DNA of 64,000 nucleotides from Caldilineaceae bacterium (GTDB taxonomy: Bacteria; Chloroflexota; Anaerolineae; Caldilineales; Caldilineaceae). Under the pieces are notes generated by a model, which searched no databases, was not told where the DNA came from, and was given only the letters and a program-made list of their open reading frames with translations. The DNA lies in NCBI GenBank assembly GCA_020846635.1, contig JADLDO010000028.1, positions 992,001 through 1,056,000 of the forward strand, in the 5' to 3' direction. This document shows, piece after piece, positions 16,282-24,355 of the stretch; the first letter of the stretch is position 1, and every line of letters starts with the position of its first letter. Position numbers and translations under genes: made by a program.

Positions 16282-16962
16282 TTATTGCGCGAAGCGATAG
16301 CCCATACCATAGACGGTTTCGATGTATTGAGGGTGCTTTGGATCACGCTCGATCTTGCTGCGCAGGTTGCGAATGTGTACGTCAATCGTGCGCTCATAGC
16401 CCTCATAGGCATCCCCCGACATGCGGTCAAGCAGGTCGAGGCGCGAAAAGACTCGTCCAGGGGAGGACATCAGCACCGCCAGCAATTCAAATTCAGAGCG
16501 GGTCAGCTCTACATCGCGCTCCCCCACCGTGACTATTACCCGGGTGCGATCCAGTACAATATCGGCAGCGCGCAGCAAGTCCGGCTCAGAGGCCGCGCGC
16601 TGCCCACGACGCAACACCGCGCGCACGCGTGCCGTCAACTCGCGTACGTTGAAGGGCTTGGTCACATAGTCGTCAGCCCCCAATTCCAGCCCCAGAATTT
16701 TATCCTGATCCTCCACTCTAGCGGTCAGCATGATCACAGGAACTTCCGCTTCCTTGCTGTAGGCGCGCATAAAGTCATAGCCATTCATTTCCGGCATCAT
16801 CAGGTCGAGAATCACCAGGTCGGGCTGGCTTTCGCGTGCGACCAAGAGCGCGTCTCGTCCATTGCCCGCTTCCACCACTCGATAGTTCTCTTGCTCAAGA
16901 TAGACGCGAATCATCTGGCGAAGCTTTGCCTCGTCATCAACGATTAAGATGGTCTGGGGCAT
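16282..16962 (-). CDS. OmpR-family response regulator
   Basis: A 226-residue protein. The receiver domain has the acidic pair in 'ILIVDDE', phospho-acceptor Asp53 in 'LVILDLMMP', and 'VIMLTAR'. It is followed by a winged helix DNA-binding domain ('VELTRSEFELLAVLM', 'RTIDVHIRNLRSKIE'). AGGAG precedes the ATG. It sits between the exported repeat protein gene and the kinase gene on the same strand, so it is the partner of the kinase and probably regulates the upstream gene. Confidence 0.95.
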   Translation of the reverse strand: MPQTILIVDDEAKLRQMIRVYLEQENYRVVEAGNGRDALLVARESQPDLVILDLMMPEMNGYDFMRAYSKEAEVPVIMLTARVEDQDKILGLELGADDYVTKPFNVRELTARVRAVLRRGQRAASEPDLLRAADIVLDRTRVIVTVGERDVELTRSEFELLAVLMSSPGRVFSRLDLLDRMSGDAYEGYERTIDVHIRNLRSKIERDPKHPQYIETVYGMGYRFAQ

Positions 16963-17013
16963 CGCACTCTCCTATTCTTTGAGCGCTGGGTGTTCCTTTG
17001 CCTGCCGCGACTA

Positions 17014-17037
17014 CCCTCCCAGAAGCTTCTGGGAGGG
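17014..17037. terminator. Perfect 24-base palindrome between repeat protein and response regulator genes
   Basis: The palindrome centres on AAGCTT. TTTT follows on the plus strand, but the genes here read on the minus strand, so it may act more as an RNA processing or attenuation stem than a terminator. A short sequence ACTGATGTACCG at 17049-17060 matches the end of the element at 13391. Confidence 0.6.
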
Positions 17038-17071
17038 TTTTCTCACTAACTGATGTACCGTAAGTTACTGG

Positions 17072-17887
17072 CTATAGGTTCGCGTTGCTCAATGGTGCAA
17101 CTGTGCCGCTGCTGCTTTCCGGCGTACTCTGATCCGGCTCGGCTGGAGCCTCATTGGGTATGCCGCCGGGGCCACCAAAAGGGCCGCCGCGATGCCCGCC
17201 GTGTCGTCCACCGTCCATACCCGGGCGCATACCGCGTCCACCAAAGAAACCTGGGCCACCGAAGAAGCCTCGCCCGCCAAAAGGCCCATCCTGGCTGAGA
17301 ATCTGGTCGGCCTGTGCCTGTGTAAGCACACCGTCGGTCACAGCCTGCTGCACTGCTTGCTCGTAGGCCGTTTGCATGCGATCACGCAGATACTCTTGCA
17401 ACGCCTGGCGAGCCTGCATCAGATCGGCCTCCTCTTGCGTCATCTCACCCGCAGCAACCGCCTCGGCGATGAGATTCGACCGCACCTCGTCCTGCGCCGC
17501 TTGTAGTTTCTCCACACTGATCCCCAACGCCTCGGCTAGCAGCGCCGTATGGTCACTATCGCCATCCAGGCGACCCCAACCGCGGCCAACGTCCCTTTGC
17601 TTCATCTGCTCGGCCTGCTCTTGGGTAATGCGCCCCTCGGCAACGGCCTCGTCGATGACGGCTGCGCGTGCCTCCGTCTGCGCGGCCTGCAATTCCTCTA
17701 CGGAGATTCCCAACGCTTCAGCCAGCAAGGCATTATGATCCACATCCTTGCCGAACCGCTGCACTCCAAGCACAGGGGCCTGATCCGGTGTAGCGGTCTG
17801 TGCATAGACGGTGCCAGCTGATACGCCTAATACCAGAACTGCGCTCAAACCGACCACACCCATTGTCCATTTATTGCGTAAATTCAT
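17072..17887 (-). CDS. Exported protein with LAEALGIS repeats and Gly-rich tail
   Basis: A 271-residue protein. A signal peptide (~1-30, cleavage near VYAQ) leads into two near-identical ~50-residue units: 'ALLAEALGISVEELQAAQ' at ~54 and 'ALLAEALGISVEKLQAAQ' at ~114. Each continues with an acidic helix like 'EAVAEGRITQEQAEQM'. A third diverged copy ends in 'GVLTQAQADQIL'. The C-terminus is a Gly/Phe/Arg-rich low-complexity stretch, then a Pro/Ser tail. Similar helical repeats occur in Firmicutes YckD-like and Chloroflexota exported proteins, with no known function; the repeats resemble CpxP-like periplasmic modulators only loosely. It is the first gene of an operon with the two-component system. 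GGAGAAGAAGG precedes the ATG. Confidence 0.75.
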   Translation of the reverse strand: MNLRNKWTMGVVGLSAVLVLGVSAGTVYAQTATPDQAPVLGVQRFGKDVDHNALLAEALGISVEELQAAQTEARAAVIDEAVAEGRITQEQAEQMKQRDVGRGWGRLDGDSDHTALLAEALGISVEKLQAAQDEVRSNLIAEAVAAGEMTQEEADLMQARQALQEYLRDRMQTAYEQAVQQAVTDGVLTQAQADQILSQDGPFGGRGFFGGPGFFGGRGMRPGMDGGRHGGHRGGPFGGPGGIPNEAPAEPDQSTPESSSGTVAPLSNANL

Positions 17888-18231
17888 GTCCTTCTTCTCC
17901 TATCATGCCCAGTGATCATGCTCGAATGCAAGCCTGAGCAAATTCTGTCTTCCCCAGCACGTCTGGGTCTAGTCCCATGATAGGCTCGAATTGTTTGGAC
18001 ATTGTGAAGGGGTTTGGTGGAGAATATTGGCTTTTTCCGCAGCATGCCCCTTGACCTTTTCTTAACCGCCATCCTTTGCTTGTTGACCCCGCTTTGATGC
18101 CATTCATGAGAAGCTGTCTATGAAGCTGTCGATAAGGTGGCATTGCGCCGGGCAAACGTCTCTGCCCGCAGGCCCCAGACGACACACAAATAATTCATGA
18201 TGAATGAAGGCAAGCAGAGGAAGGTTTGGAG
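17888..18231. other. Divergent intergenic region before the KimA-like gene
   Basis: This holds promoters for the exported repeat protein operon (minus) and the potassium importer (plus). A 12-base-period direct repeat, GAAGCTGTC at 18110 and 18122, and a hairpin CGGGCA-8-TGCCCG at 18149-18168 are visible. KimA genes in Firmicutes are often under a c-di-AMP riboswitch; I could not recognise its conserved core here. Confidence 0.4.
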
Positions 18232-20175
18232 ATGAATTATAGTACCGTCAAGCGTGTTCTGATCGGTGAACCTTTTCCCACCAAAGCAGACATCCACGAG
18301 CGGCTCGACAAACTGCGTGCGCTGGCTGTTTTCGCTTCAGACCCGATCAGCAGCAATGCCTACGCGACTGAGGCGATCATGAGCGTGCTGATTTTGTTGG
18401 GCAGCGGCGCGCTCGTCCTCACCATGCCCATCGCCATTGGCATTGCCTTGCTCATCTTGCTCGTAATCTTCAGCTATGTGCAGACCATCTTACATTATCC
18501 GCAAGGTGGCGGGGCCTATACCGTTGCCAAAGACAATCTTGGCAAAATCCCCTCCTTGTTCGCGGCGGCTGCCCTCCTCACAGATTATATTCTCACGGTC
18601 TCTGTCTCGGTTTCTGCCGGTATCCGCGCCCTGACTTCTGCCTTTCCAGAGCTGTTTGACGCACGCGTGCTGCTGGCATTGGCTGCGATTGTGCTGCTGA
18701 CGTGGGTCAACTTGCGCGGGGTGCGTGAGAGCGGAACAATCTTTGCGCTGCCGACCTATGCCTTTGTCGGTGGTGTGCTGGTCATGATTGGGATGGGGCT
18801 TACCCGCTATTTTGGCCTATTTGGTTTTGAGCCGCTCGTCACCGAGATACCCGAAATCGAGGCGGTTGACTCCTTTACGGACTTTGCCTATCTTTGGCTG
18901 ATTCTGCGCGCCTTTGCCGCAGGGTGTACGGCGCTGACCGGCATCGAAGCGATCAGCAACGGTGTCCAGGCATTTAAGCCGCCGGAGCCGGTCAACGCCG
19001 CCAAGACAATGGCCTGGATGGGCGTAATGGCAATGTCGTTGTTTTTGGGCATTTCCTTCCTCGCTACGCACCTCGCCATCGTGCCTACCCATACTGACAG
19101 CGTGCTTTCGCAATTGACGCGTAGTGTTTCTGGGGGTGGCTTTCTCTATTACTGGGTGCAGTTCTTTACGATGATGATCCTGATCTTGGCGGCAAATACC
19201 GGCTATCAGGATTTCCCCCGCCTTAGTTCATTTCTGGCTCAAGATGGCTTTCTGCCGCGCTGGATGCAGAACCGGGGAGATCGGCTGGTCTTTAGCTCTG
19301 GGATTCTTGTCCTTGCCCTCTTGTCTTCACTGCTCATCTTGATCTTTCGCGCCGATGAGATCGCCATGCTTCCGCTCTATGCGCTTGGCGTCATGTTGAG
19401 CTTTACGCTGTCGCAAACGGGGATGGTGCGGCTGATGGGCAAAATCAGCCGCGTGCCCCCAGGCGAAATCCTGCATACAGGAGCCACCACCATTCACTAT
19501 GAGTCGGGTTGGTGGTGGAAGCGCGCCGTGAACAGCATGGGCGCTGTCACCACAGGGGTTGTGTTGATCGTCTTAATTGCCACCAAGTTTGTCGATGGGG
19601 CCTGGCTGATCGTGGTGGCAGTACCCGCCATTGTGTGGATGCTGCGCTCTATCAACAACCACTATGCGCGGATTGCCGAGGCATTGCGCACGCACACGCT
19701 TTCTCCCGACAAGCTTCAGGCGGTAGCCGATGTGGTCATCATTCCCATTGCCGATGTGCATCGCGGAACCTTGCGCGCGCTGGAGTATGCCAAACGGCTT
19801 TCGACCGATGTGCGCGCCGTGAGCATTATCACCTCACCTGCACAGCGCGAGCAGATTGAGCGGCGCTGGAACCGTTTTCCAGAATTGACCGCGGGCGTGA
19901 AACTTGTGCTCATCGACTATGAGTTTCGCGATATTTTGCACCCACTGGTGGAGTACATTCACCAGGTCAACCGGATGGAATTCCCCGACCACCTCATCAC
20001 CGTGGTCATTCCCGAATTCGTGCCGGATTCATTCATGGGCCATCTGTTGCACAACCAGACAGCGAATTTCCTGCGCTTCCGCTTGCGCGGAGAAGAAGAT
20101 ATTGTCGTGATTGACGTGCCCTATCTCATTAAGCGCGAGCAAGTGAGAGTCGGCGCGAGTAGAGCAATTGCTTAA
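18232..20175 (+). CDS. KimA-like potassium importer (APC superfamily)
   Basis: A 647-residue protein starting at the ATG with AGAGGAAGG seven bases ahead. About 12 membrane segments cover residues ~30-480. It matches B. subtilis KimA (YdaO) through the sequence: 'KLRALAVFASDPISSNAYA' near the start, 'YPQGGGAYTVAKDNLG', 'LLTDYILTVSVSVSAG', 'AFAAGCTALTGIEAISNG' and 'ALGVMLSFTLSQTGM'. KimA is a high-affinity K+/H+ symporter inhibited by c-di-AMP. The C-terminal ~160 residues form a soluble domain ('VVIIPIADVHRGTLRALEYA') like that in KimA and UspA-type domains. The stop codon overlaps that of the next, convergent gene. Confidence 0.87.
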   Translation: MNYSTVKRVLIGEPFPTKADIHERLDKLRALAVFASDPISSNAYATEAIMSVLILLGSGALVLTMPIAIGIALLILLVIFSYVQTILHYPQGGGAYTVAKDNLGKIPSLFAAAALLTDYILTVSVSVSAGIRALTSAFPELFDARVLLALAAIVLLTWVNLRGVRESGTIFALPTYAFVGGVLVMIGMGLTRYFGLFGFEPLVTEIPEIEAVDSFTDFAYLWLILRAFAAGCTALTGIEAISNGVQAFKPPEPVNAAKTMAWMGVMAMSLFLGISFLATHLAIVPTHTDSVLSQLTRSVSGGGFLYYWVQFFTMMILILAANTGYQDFPRLSSFLAQDGFLPRWMQNRGDRLVFSSGILVLALLSSLLILIFRADEIAMLPLYALGVMLSFTLSQTGMVRLMGKISRVPPGEILHTGATTIHYESGWWWKRAVNSMGAVTTGVVLIVLIATKFVDGAWLIVVAVPAIVWMLRSINNHYARIAEALRTHTLSPDKLQAVADVVIIPIADVHRGTLRALEYAKRLSTDVRAVSIITSPAQREQIERRWNRFPELTAGVKLVLIDYEFRDILHPLVEYIHQVNRMEFPDHLITVVIPEFVPDSFMGHLLHNQTANFLRFRLRGEEDIVVIDVPYLIKREQVRVGASRAIA

Positions 20176-20585
20176 CTGCCTTCCACCCGCCTCCATACCA
20201 GGAGGCGGGTGCTGTCATCAAAGGGGGACTTTGCCTTGAGCGTTAGCGTGTCGCCAGAGAATTCATAGTGGCGTACCTGGGTCGTGGCGCGATAGCCAAA
20301 GTAGCTTGATCCTATCACCCTATGGCGGACGATGCGTTCGTTCTCGTCCACTTCATAGCGCCCATAGTAGGCGAGAAAGCCCTGCATGGCTGTCCGTAGC
20401 TCCGACAGGTCGGTAAACTCCGTGGCCTGTTCATCTGTGCGCATCAGTTGCACAGCCATGTTGCCCGCGGCGTCATAGATGATGATGCCCTCAGGGTTTT
20501 CGCCGCGGCTCGGCTTGCTTGTGCCATCGGGATAGAGGCTGTGCTGTGAAACAAGCCGCCAGGTTCCAACAAATGGAGATGGCAT
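20172..20585 (-). CDS. Lipocalin-like domain protein
   Basis: A 137-residue cytoplasmic protein with the lipocalin-like pattern of PF13924: 'FVGTWRLVSQHSLYPDG', 'GIIIYDAAGNMAVQLM', 'FLAYYGRYEVDEN', and closing strands 'VRHYEFSGDTLTLKA'. Such proteins probably bind small hydrophobic compounds. It is the last gene of the quinone-handling operon, 30 bases after the first dioxygenase gene. Its stop overlaps the stop of the opposing transporter gene by three bases. Confidence 0.75.
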   Translation of the reverse strand: MPSPFVGTWRLVSQHSLYPDGTSKPSRGENPEGIIIYDAAGNMAVQLMRTDEQATEFTDLSELRTAMQGFLAYYGRYEVDENERIVRHRVIGSSYFGYRATTQVRHYEFSGDTLTLKAKSPFDDSTRLLVWRRVEGS

Positions 20586-20615
20586 AGGGTTTGTGCCTTT
20601 GTGGATAGGATTTGC

Positions 20616-21569
20616 TTAGACCGGCTTCAGCCCTGCCTCAATCTCCTCACGGCGTGGCTCCAGGAAGGGCGGCAGCGCCAGCCGTTCGCCCAGCGTTTCC
20701 AGTGGCTCATCGGTGGCAAAGCCAGGGCCATCGGTTGCCAGTTCAAAGAGAATTCCGTTCGAGATGCGGAAATAGACCGACTTGAAGTAGTAACGATCAA
20801 CCAGGCCGGATGTACGCACACCGACCCGCGTCAGCTCTTGTAGCCATGCCTGCTGCTCCTCGTCGTCTTTCAGGCGGAAGGCGACGTGATGCACCCCGCC
20901 GCGCCCCAGAAAGGCAGCTCTCGCGCCGGATTGCTCGACGACATGCACCTCTTTGCCCGGGCCGCCTCCATCCATTCCATAGATTGTAACCTGCTGGTTG
21001 GGGTTGTCGAGGCTCGGCAGCTCCGTGACTTTGCTAAAGCCGACCAACTTGGTGAAGATCGGCTCCATCTGCGCCAGCCGTGGCACCGAAAGCTCGACGC
21101 CATAGAAGCCGCGGATCGCAAACTCAACCGGAATATCGGTGTGGTCGGTGGGTTCGCCTTCAAACGCTGCCCCCTGGTCATCGACCAGGGTGAGACGCTG
21201 CCCCTCCGGGTCGTCAAAGCGCAGGATGGAGCGCCCGGCAAAGCTTTCAATGCCGCTGTTCTGAACGCCGTTCAGCTCAAGGCGCGAAACCCAATACGCC
21301 AGCGCTTCCTGCCCATTCACGCGAAACATCGTGTTTGAAATACTGTCCGTCCCGCGCACTTCGGGCGCGGTTTGCGGCCAATCAAAGAAGGTCATATCGG
21401 TGCCGGGTGTACCGACCTTGTCCGCATAGAACATATGATAGGCGCTGACATCATCCTGATTGACGCTCTTCTTCACGAGACGCAAGCCCAGAACTTCTGT
21501 ATAGAAGTGCAAGTTTTGTTTGACATCTCCGGTCACTGCGGTTACGTGATGAATGCCATGTAGTTGCAT
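20616..21569 (-). CDS. Ring-cleaving dioxygenase, VOC superfamily (MhqO/MhqA-like)
   Basis: A 317-residue protein of two glyoxalase-type VOC modules (~1-145 and ~150-300). Metal-ligand His residues are in 'LHGIHHVTAVTG' (first module) and 'GGVHHVAFRL' (second). 'LLVDR/YFKSVYFR' and 'FELATDGPGF' near the end are typical of MhqO/MhqA of Firmicutes, which are induced by methylhydroquinone and catechols and are thought to open the ring. GAGGAAC precedes the ATG. It is a tandem paralogue of the gene upstream, 12 bases away. Confidence 0.88.
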   Translation of the reverse strand: MQLHGIHHVTAVTGDVKQNLHFYTEVLGLRLVKKSVNQDDVSAYHMFYADKVGTPGTDMTFFDWPQTAPEVRGTDSISNTMFRVNGQEALAYWVSRLELNGVQNSGIESFAGRSILRFDDPEGQRLTLVDDQGAAFEGEPTDHTDIPVEFAIRGFYGVELSVPRLAQMEPIFTKLVGFSKVTELPSLDNPNQQVTIYGMDGGGPGKEVHVVEQSGARAAFLGRGGVHHVAFRLKDDEEQQAWLQELTRVGVRTSGLVDRYYFKSVYFRISNGILFELATDGPGFATDEPLETLGERLALPPFLEPRREEIEAGLKPV

Positions 21570-21581
21570 TTTTGTTCCTCT

Positions 21582-22556
21582 CTAGATATCTCTCGGTTTT
21601 GGCACAACAATCGGTTTCAATTTTGCTTCTATCTCGGCGCGCTGATCTTCCAAGAAGGGCGGCAGCGTTAGCCGTTCGCCCAGCGTTTCCAGGTTATCGT
21701 CAATGGCAAGCCCTGGGCCTTCCGTCGCCAGTTCAAAGAGGATGCCGCCAGGAATACGCACATAGATCGAATCGAAATAATAGCGCCGGATGATCGGGCC
21801 GACCTTGAGGCCGGTCGCCACAATTCGTTCATGCCACTGCTCGATCGCATCTTCCAGTGCAATCGTCAGTGCGATGTGGTGGACGCTGCCGATGCCGCGC
21901 AAGCCCGGTTGTGCGTCGGTTCGCTCCACTGCCACCAACTCCCTGCCAATGCCGCCGCCATCAAGGGTGAGCGCGACAGCCTCCCCTTCGTTCTCTGCAC
22001 CGGATCGAAAAGTCTTTGCCACCGCATAGCCAAAGACATCGCGCAGAAAGCGTACGGTTGGCTCGACTTCTCGAACGCCCAGGGTGACGCTGTGCAATGC
22101 CTGGATGGCAGCTTCGGGTGGGGCGACATGCTTGTGCCAGTGCGTATAGCCCGCGAAGGGGCCTGCTGCCACAAGCCCCAGCCGCTGCCCTTCAGCGTCG
22201 CTGAAGTGCAGGCTCTGGCGTCCTGCATGGTCTTGCTGCAGGGTGTAGGCAACGCCGCTGCGCTCAAAACGCTCTCCCCACCACGCCAAAGCCGCCTCAT
22301 CCTGCACTGCGAAGAGGGTACGCACTACGTTGCGCGCGCCAATCCGGTCATGCCCAACGCGGGGCCAGTCGAAGAAGGTGAATCCTGTGCCCACCGTACC
22401 CACCGCATCGCCATAAAAGAGATGATAGGTCGTGGGCTCCTCCTGGATCACGGTGCGCTTTGCCAGGCGCAGCGCTAAAAGACCCGTATAGAAATCCAGG
22501 TTGCGCTGGATCTCGCCGGTGATAGCGGTCACATGGTGGAGGCCCTTGACGTTCAT
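21582..22556 (-). CDS. Ring-cleaving dioxygenase, VOC superfamily, second paralogue
   Basis: A 324-residue homologue of the downstream gene with the same two VOC modules: 'VKGLHHVTAITGEIQRNL', 'YHLFYGDAVGTVGTGFTFFDWP', 'GIGSVHHIALTI', 'IRRYYFDSIYVRIPGG'. The two copies are clearly diverged, so the duplication is not recent. Substrates are likely hydroquinone- or catechol-like. It is co-transcribed with the flavin reductase 12 bases upstream. No MarR-type MhqR repressor is present nearby. Confidence 0.88.
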   Translation of the reverse strand: MNVKGLHHVTAITGEIQRNLDFYTGLLALRLAKRTVIQEEPTTYHLFYGDAVGTVGTGFTFFDWPRVGHDRIGARNVVRTLFAVQDEAALAWWGERFERSGVAYTLQQDHAGRQSLHFSDAEGQRLGLVAAGPFAGYTHWHKHVAPPEAAIQALHSVTLGVREVEPTVRFLRDVFGYAVAKTFRSGAENEGEAVALTLDGGGIGRELVAVERTDAQPGLRGIGSVHHIALTIALEDAIEQWHERIVATGLKVGPIIRRYYFDSIYVRIPGGILFELATEGPGLAIDDNLETLGERLTLPPFLEDQRAEIEAKLKPIVVPKPRDI

Positions 22557-22568
22557 CTGTGCGTGCCT

Positions 22569-23195
22569 TTAGGCTTTCACGCCTTCTGCTTTTGGGATGG
22601 GTGTGCGTAGGGGGCGCAGTGCGGCTTCCCAACGCACCAGTTCGTCCAGCACAAGGGTCATTGCCTTCTGGGTGACCTCATTGGGCTCAAACTGCTCTTC
22701 GTCACTCATAAACTGTTGGACAAAAGGGATATTGACCGCTTCCGAGAGCGCCACCAGCTTCAAAACCGCGATCACCTCTTTGATCATCTGTGCCGCGCGT
22801 GTGCCACCCGAAACCCCGCCATAGCTCACAATGCCGACGGGTTTATAGTGCCACTCGACGTTCAAATAATCAATGGCATTCTTGAGCGGCGCGTTCATGC
22901 CATGATTATACTCCGGCGTGACAAAGATAAAGGCATCGGCCCCGTCGACTTTGGCGCTCCAATCTTTGGTATGTTGGTGTATATATTGGCGCAGGCGCGG
23001 GTGGTTTGGTTCGTCCATAAAGGGCAAGTTGAGTACGGCAAGGTCTACGACCTCTACATCGAAAGCGCCATGCTCAACGGCGCGATCTCGTACCCACTGC
23101 CCGACCGGAAGCCCCACCCGGCCCGGTCGCGTGCTGGCAATGATAATCTGCAATTTGGGGCGCGCAGAAGTTGATTGGCCCACCTCGTTTTCCAT
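22569..23195 (-). CDS. NAD(P)H-dependent FMN reductase / quinone reductase
   Basis: A 208-residue flavodoxin-like protein of the NADPH-dependent FMN reductase family. The phosphate loop is 'IIIASTRPGRVGLPVG', followed by 'FVTPEYNHGMNAPLKNAID' (the family's second FMN-binding segment) and 'GIVSYGGVSGG'. Such enzymes reduce quinones or azo compounds by two electrons, or supply reduced flavin. As first gene of the operon with two ring-cleaving dioxygenases, it would convert quinones to hydroquinones for cleavage. A strong AAGGAG precedes the ATG. Confidence 0.9.
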   Translation of the reverse strand: MENEVGQSTSARPKLQIIIASTRPGRVGLPVGQWVRDRAVEHGAFDVEVVDLAVLNLPFMDEPNHPRLRQYIHQHTKDWSAKVDGADAFIFVTPEYNHGMNAPLKNAIDYLNVEWHYKPVGIVSYGGVSGGTRAAQMIKEVIAVLKLVALSEAVNIPFVQQFMSDEEQFEPNEVTQKAMTLVLDELVRWEAALRPLRTPIPKAEGVKA

Positions 23196-23255
23196 TTTCC
23201 TTCTCCTTATTTGATCTTTTGGCTTGCCTACCTGCGTGGTTGAGCAATACTCTAA

Positions 23256-23297
23256 CAGTAGAGAGGGATCGCGTATGTACGCGATCCCTCTCTACTG
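23256..23297. promoter_or_regulatory. Perfect 42-base inverted repeat (cruciform or terminator)
   Basis: Two perfect 20-base arms (23256-23275 and 23278-23297) with only two bases between them, ending in ACTCTCTAC/GTAGAGAGGG-type sequence with CGCGTA at the centre. It lies 48 bases after the YceI stop and 60 bases before the start of the FMN reductase operon, both on the minus strand. It could terminate the YceI transcript, although no T-run follows, or serve as an operator. Confidence 0.7.
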
Positions 23298-23345
23298 CAT
23301 GTCTCTACTGAATGACGCCTCAATCTGTCGTGGCAGCCTTGCCAC

Positions 23346-23921
23346 CTAGCGTTTATTGGTTGTCTCACTCTCTGCCGCTGCCGTCTCTGCTGCATCCTCC
23401 TTTGAGGGGACGGCTTGCACTTCTGCCAAAACCTTGATCTCATCACTCACAAGCCAGCCGCCGGTTTCCAACGCTACATTCCAGTTCAACCCGAAATCCT
23501 TACGGTTGAGCTTGGTTTCCGCGCTAAAGCCCAGGCGCGGATTGCCCCATGGATCCTTGCCCAAATCCGCCACCTCTACATCCCACACAATTTCGCGTGT
23601 GACACCGCGGATCGTCAGGTCGCCAGTGACCTTGAACTCATGGTCGCCTTTGTGTTGAATCCGTCTGCTGCGGAAGGTCATCGCCGGATGGTTCTCAACA
23701 TCAAAGAAATCTGCCGAGCGCAGATGCGTGTCGCGGCCCTCATCGCCGCTATCAATGCTGCCGATTTCAACACTGCCCTCGACGTGCGACTTCTCTGGAT
23801 GTTGCATATCCAGATCGAGCGTGCCTTCGAATTTGTTGAATTGACCACGCACCTTAGTAAACATCATGTGTTTTGCCCGGAACTCAAGCATCGAGTGTGC
23901 CGGGTCAATTGTCCATATCAT
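23346..23921 (-). CDS. YceI-family protein
   Basis: The ATG at 23921 has AAAGGGG seven bases ahead; the frame from 23945 adds eight unsupported residues. The 191-residue protein shows the YceI lipocalin-like barrel: 'WTIDPAHSMLEFRAKHMM', 'VRGQFNKFEGTLDLD', 'VENHPAMTFRSRRI', 'GDLTIRGVTREIVWDVE' and 'RKDFGLNWN'. Members bind polyisoprenoid-type lipids. There is no signal peptide, unlike E. coli YceI, so it is cytoplasmic here. A short charged tail follows the barrel. A relation to quinone handling by the next operon is possible. Confidence 0.92.
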   Translation of the reverse strand: MIWTIDPAHSMLEFRAKHMMFTKVRGQFNKFEGTLDLDMQHPEKSHVEGSVEIGSIDSGDEGRDTHLRSADFFDVENHPAMTFRSRRIQHKGDHEFKVTGDLTIRGVTREIVWDVEVADLGKDPWGNPRLGFSAETKLNRKDFGLNWNVALETGGWLVSDEIKVLAEVQAVPSKEDAAETAAAESETTNKR

Positions 23922-24355
23922 CGTACTACCCCTTTCCAACTCCACTGTTTCGTCAGCCTCGTCCTACAAGCAACTCGTTCTGACTCCACCTTGCTTATTT
24001 CTGAATCTTAGACAACCACCACTCCACCGAATGTAAGCAGCGTCCCGTGGAGACAGGCTAAAGAGATCAATGTAGCTCGTAATGTACCCAGGCTGTGTAC
24101 CCAAGCTGTGTATCTAGGGGCAGGTTTCGATGCACAGAATAAGCACACAGAACACAGCCTCGTCAGTTTACCGGGACTTTTTAGGATGGCAGTCGTATAT
24201 TATTAGCGGTACAATACACTGCACGCGCCTGTTAAAACAATCCTGCTAAAATAATCTGCTAAAATAATACGGAGAAGGGCAAGTCCAAGTTGATTCCGTT
24301 TGCTCTTATCCCCTGAAAATTTGCCTAACAAAACGCCTCACATTGATCGCTGACC
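23922..24355. promoter_or_regulatory. Divergent control region with 13-base direct repeats
   Basis: Between yceI (minus) and the SARP-like regulator (plus). Array 1: TGTACCCAGGCTG at 24084-24096, TGTACCCAAGCTG at 24097-24109, and a partial third copy from 24110. Array 2: CTGTTAAAACAAT at 24229-24241, then CTGCTAAAATAAT at 24243-24255 and 24256-24268. Both arrays have a period of 13 bases. SARP proteins bind short direct repeats, so these are candidate sites for the regulator itself; array 2 could also overlap the promoter. This role is inferred. Confidence 0.6.

Noticed and set aside
17888..18231. c-di-AMP riboswitch before the KimA-like gene
   Set aside because: I looked because of the family's known regulation, but the conserved core sequences were not recognisable by eye; a covariance search would settle it.
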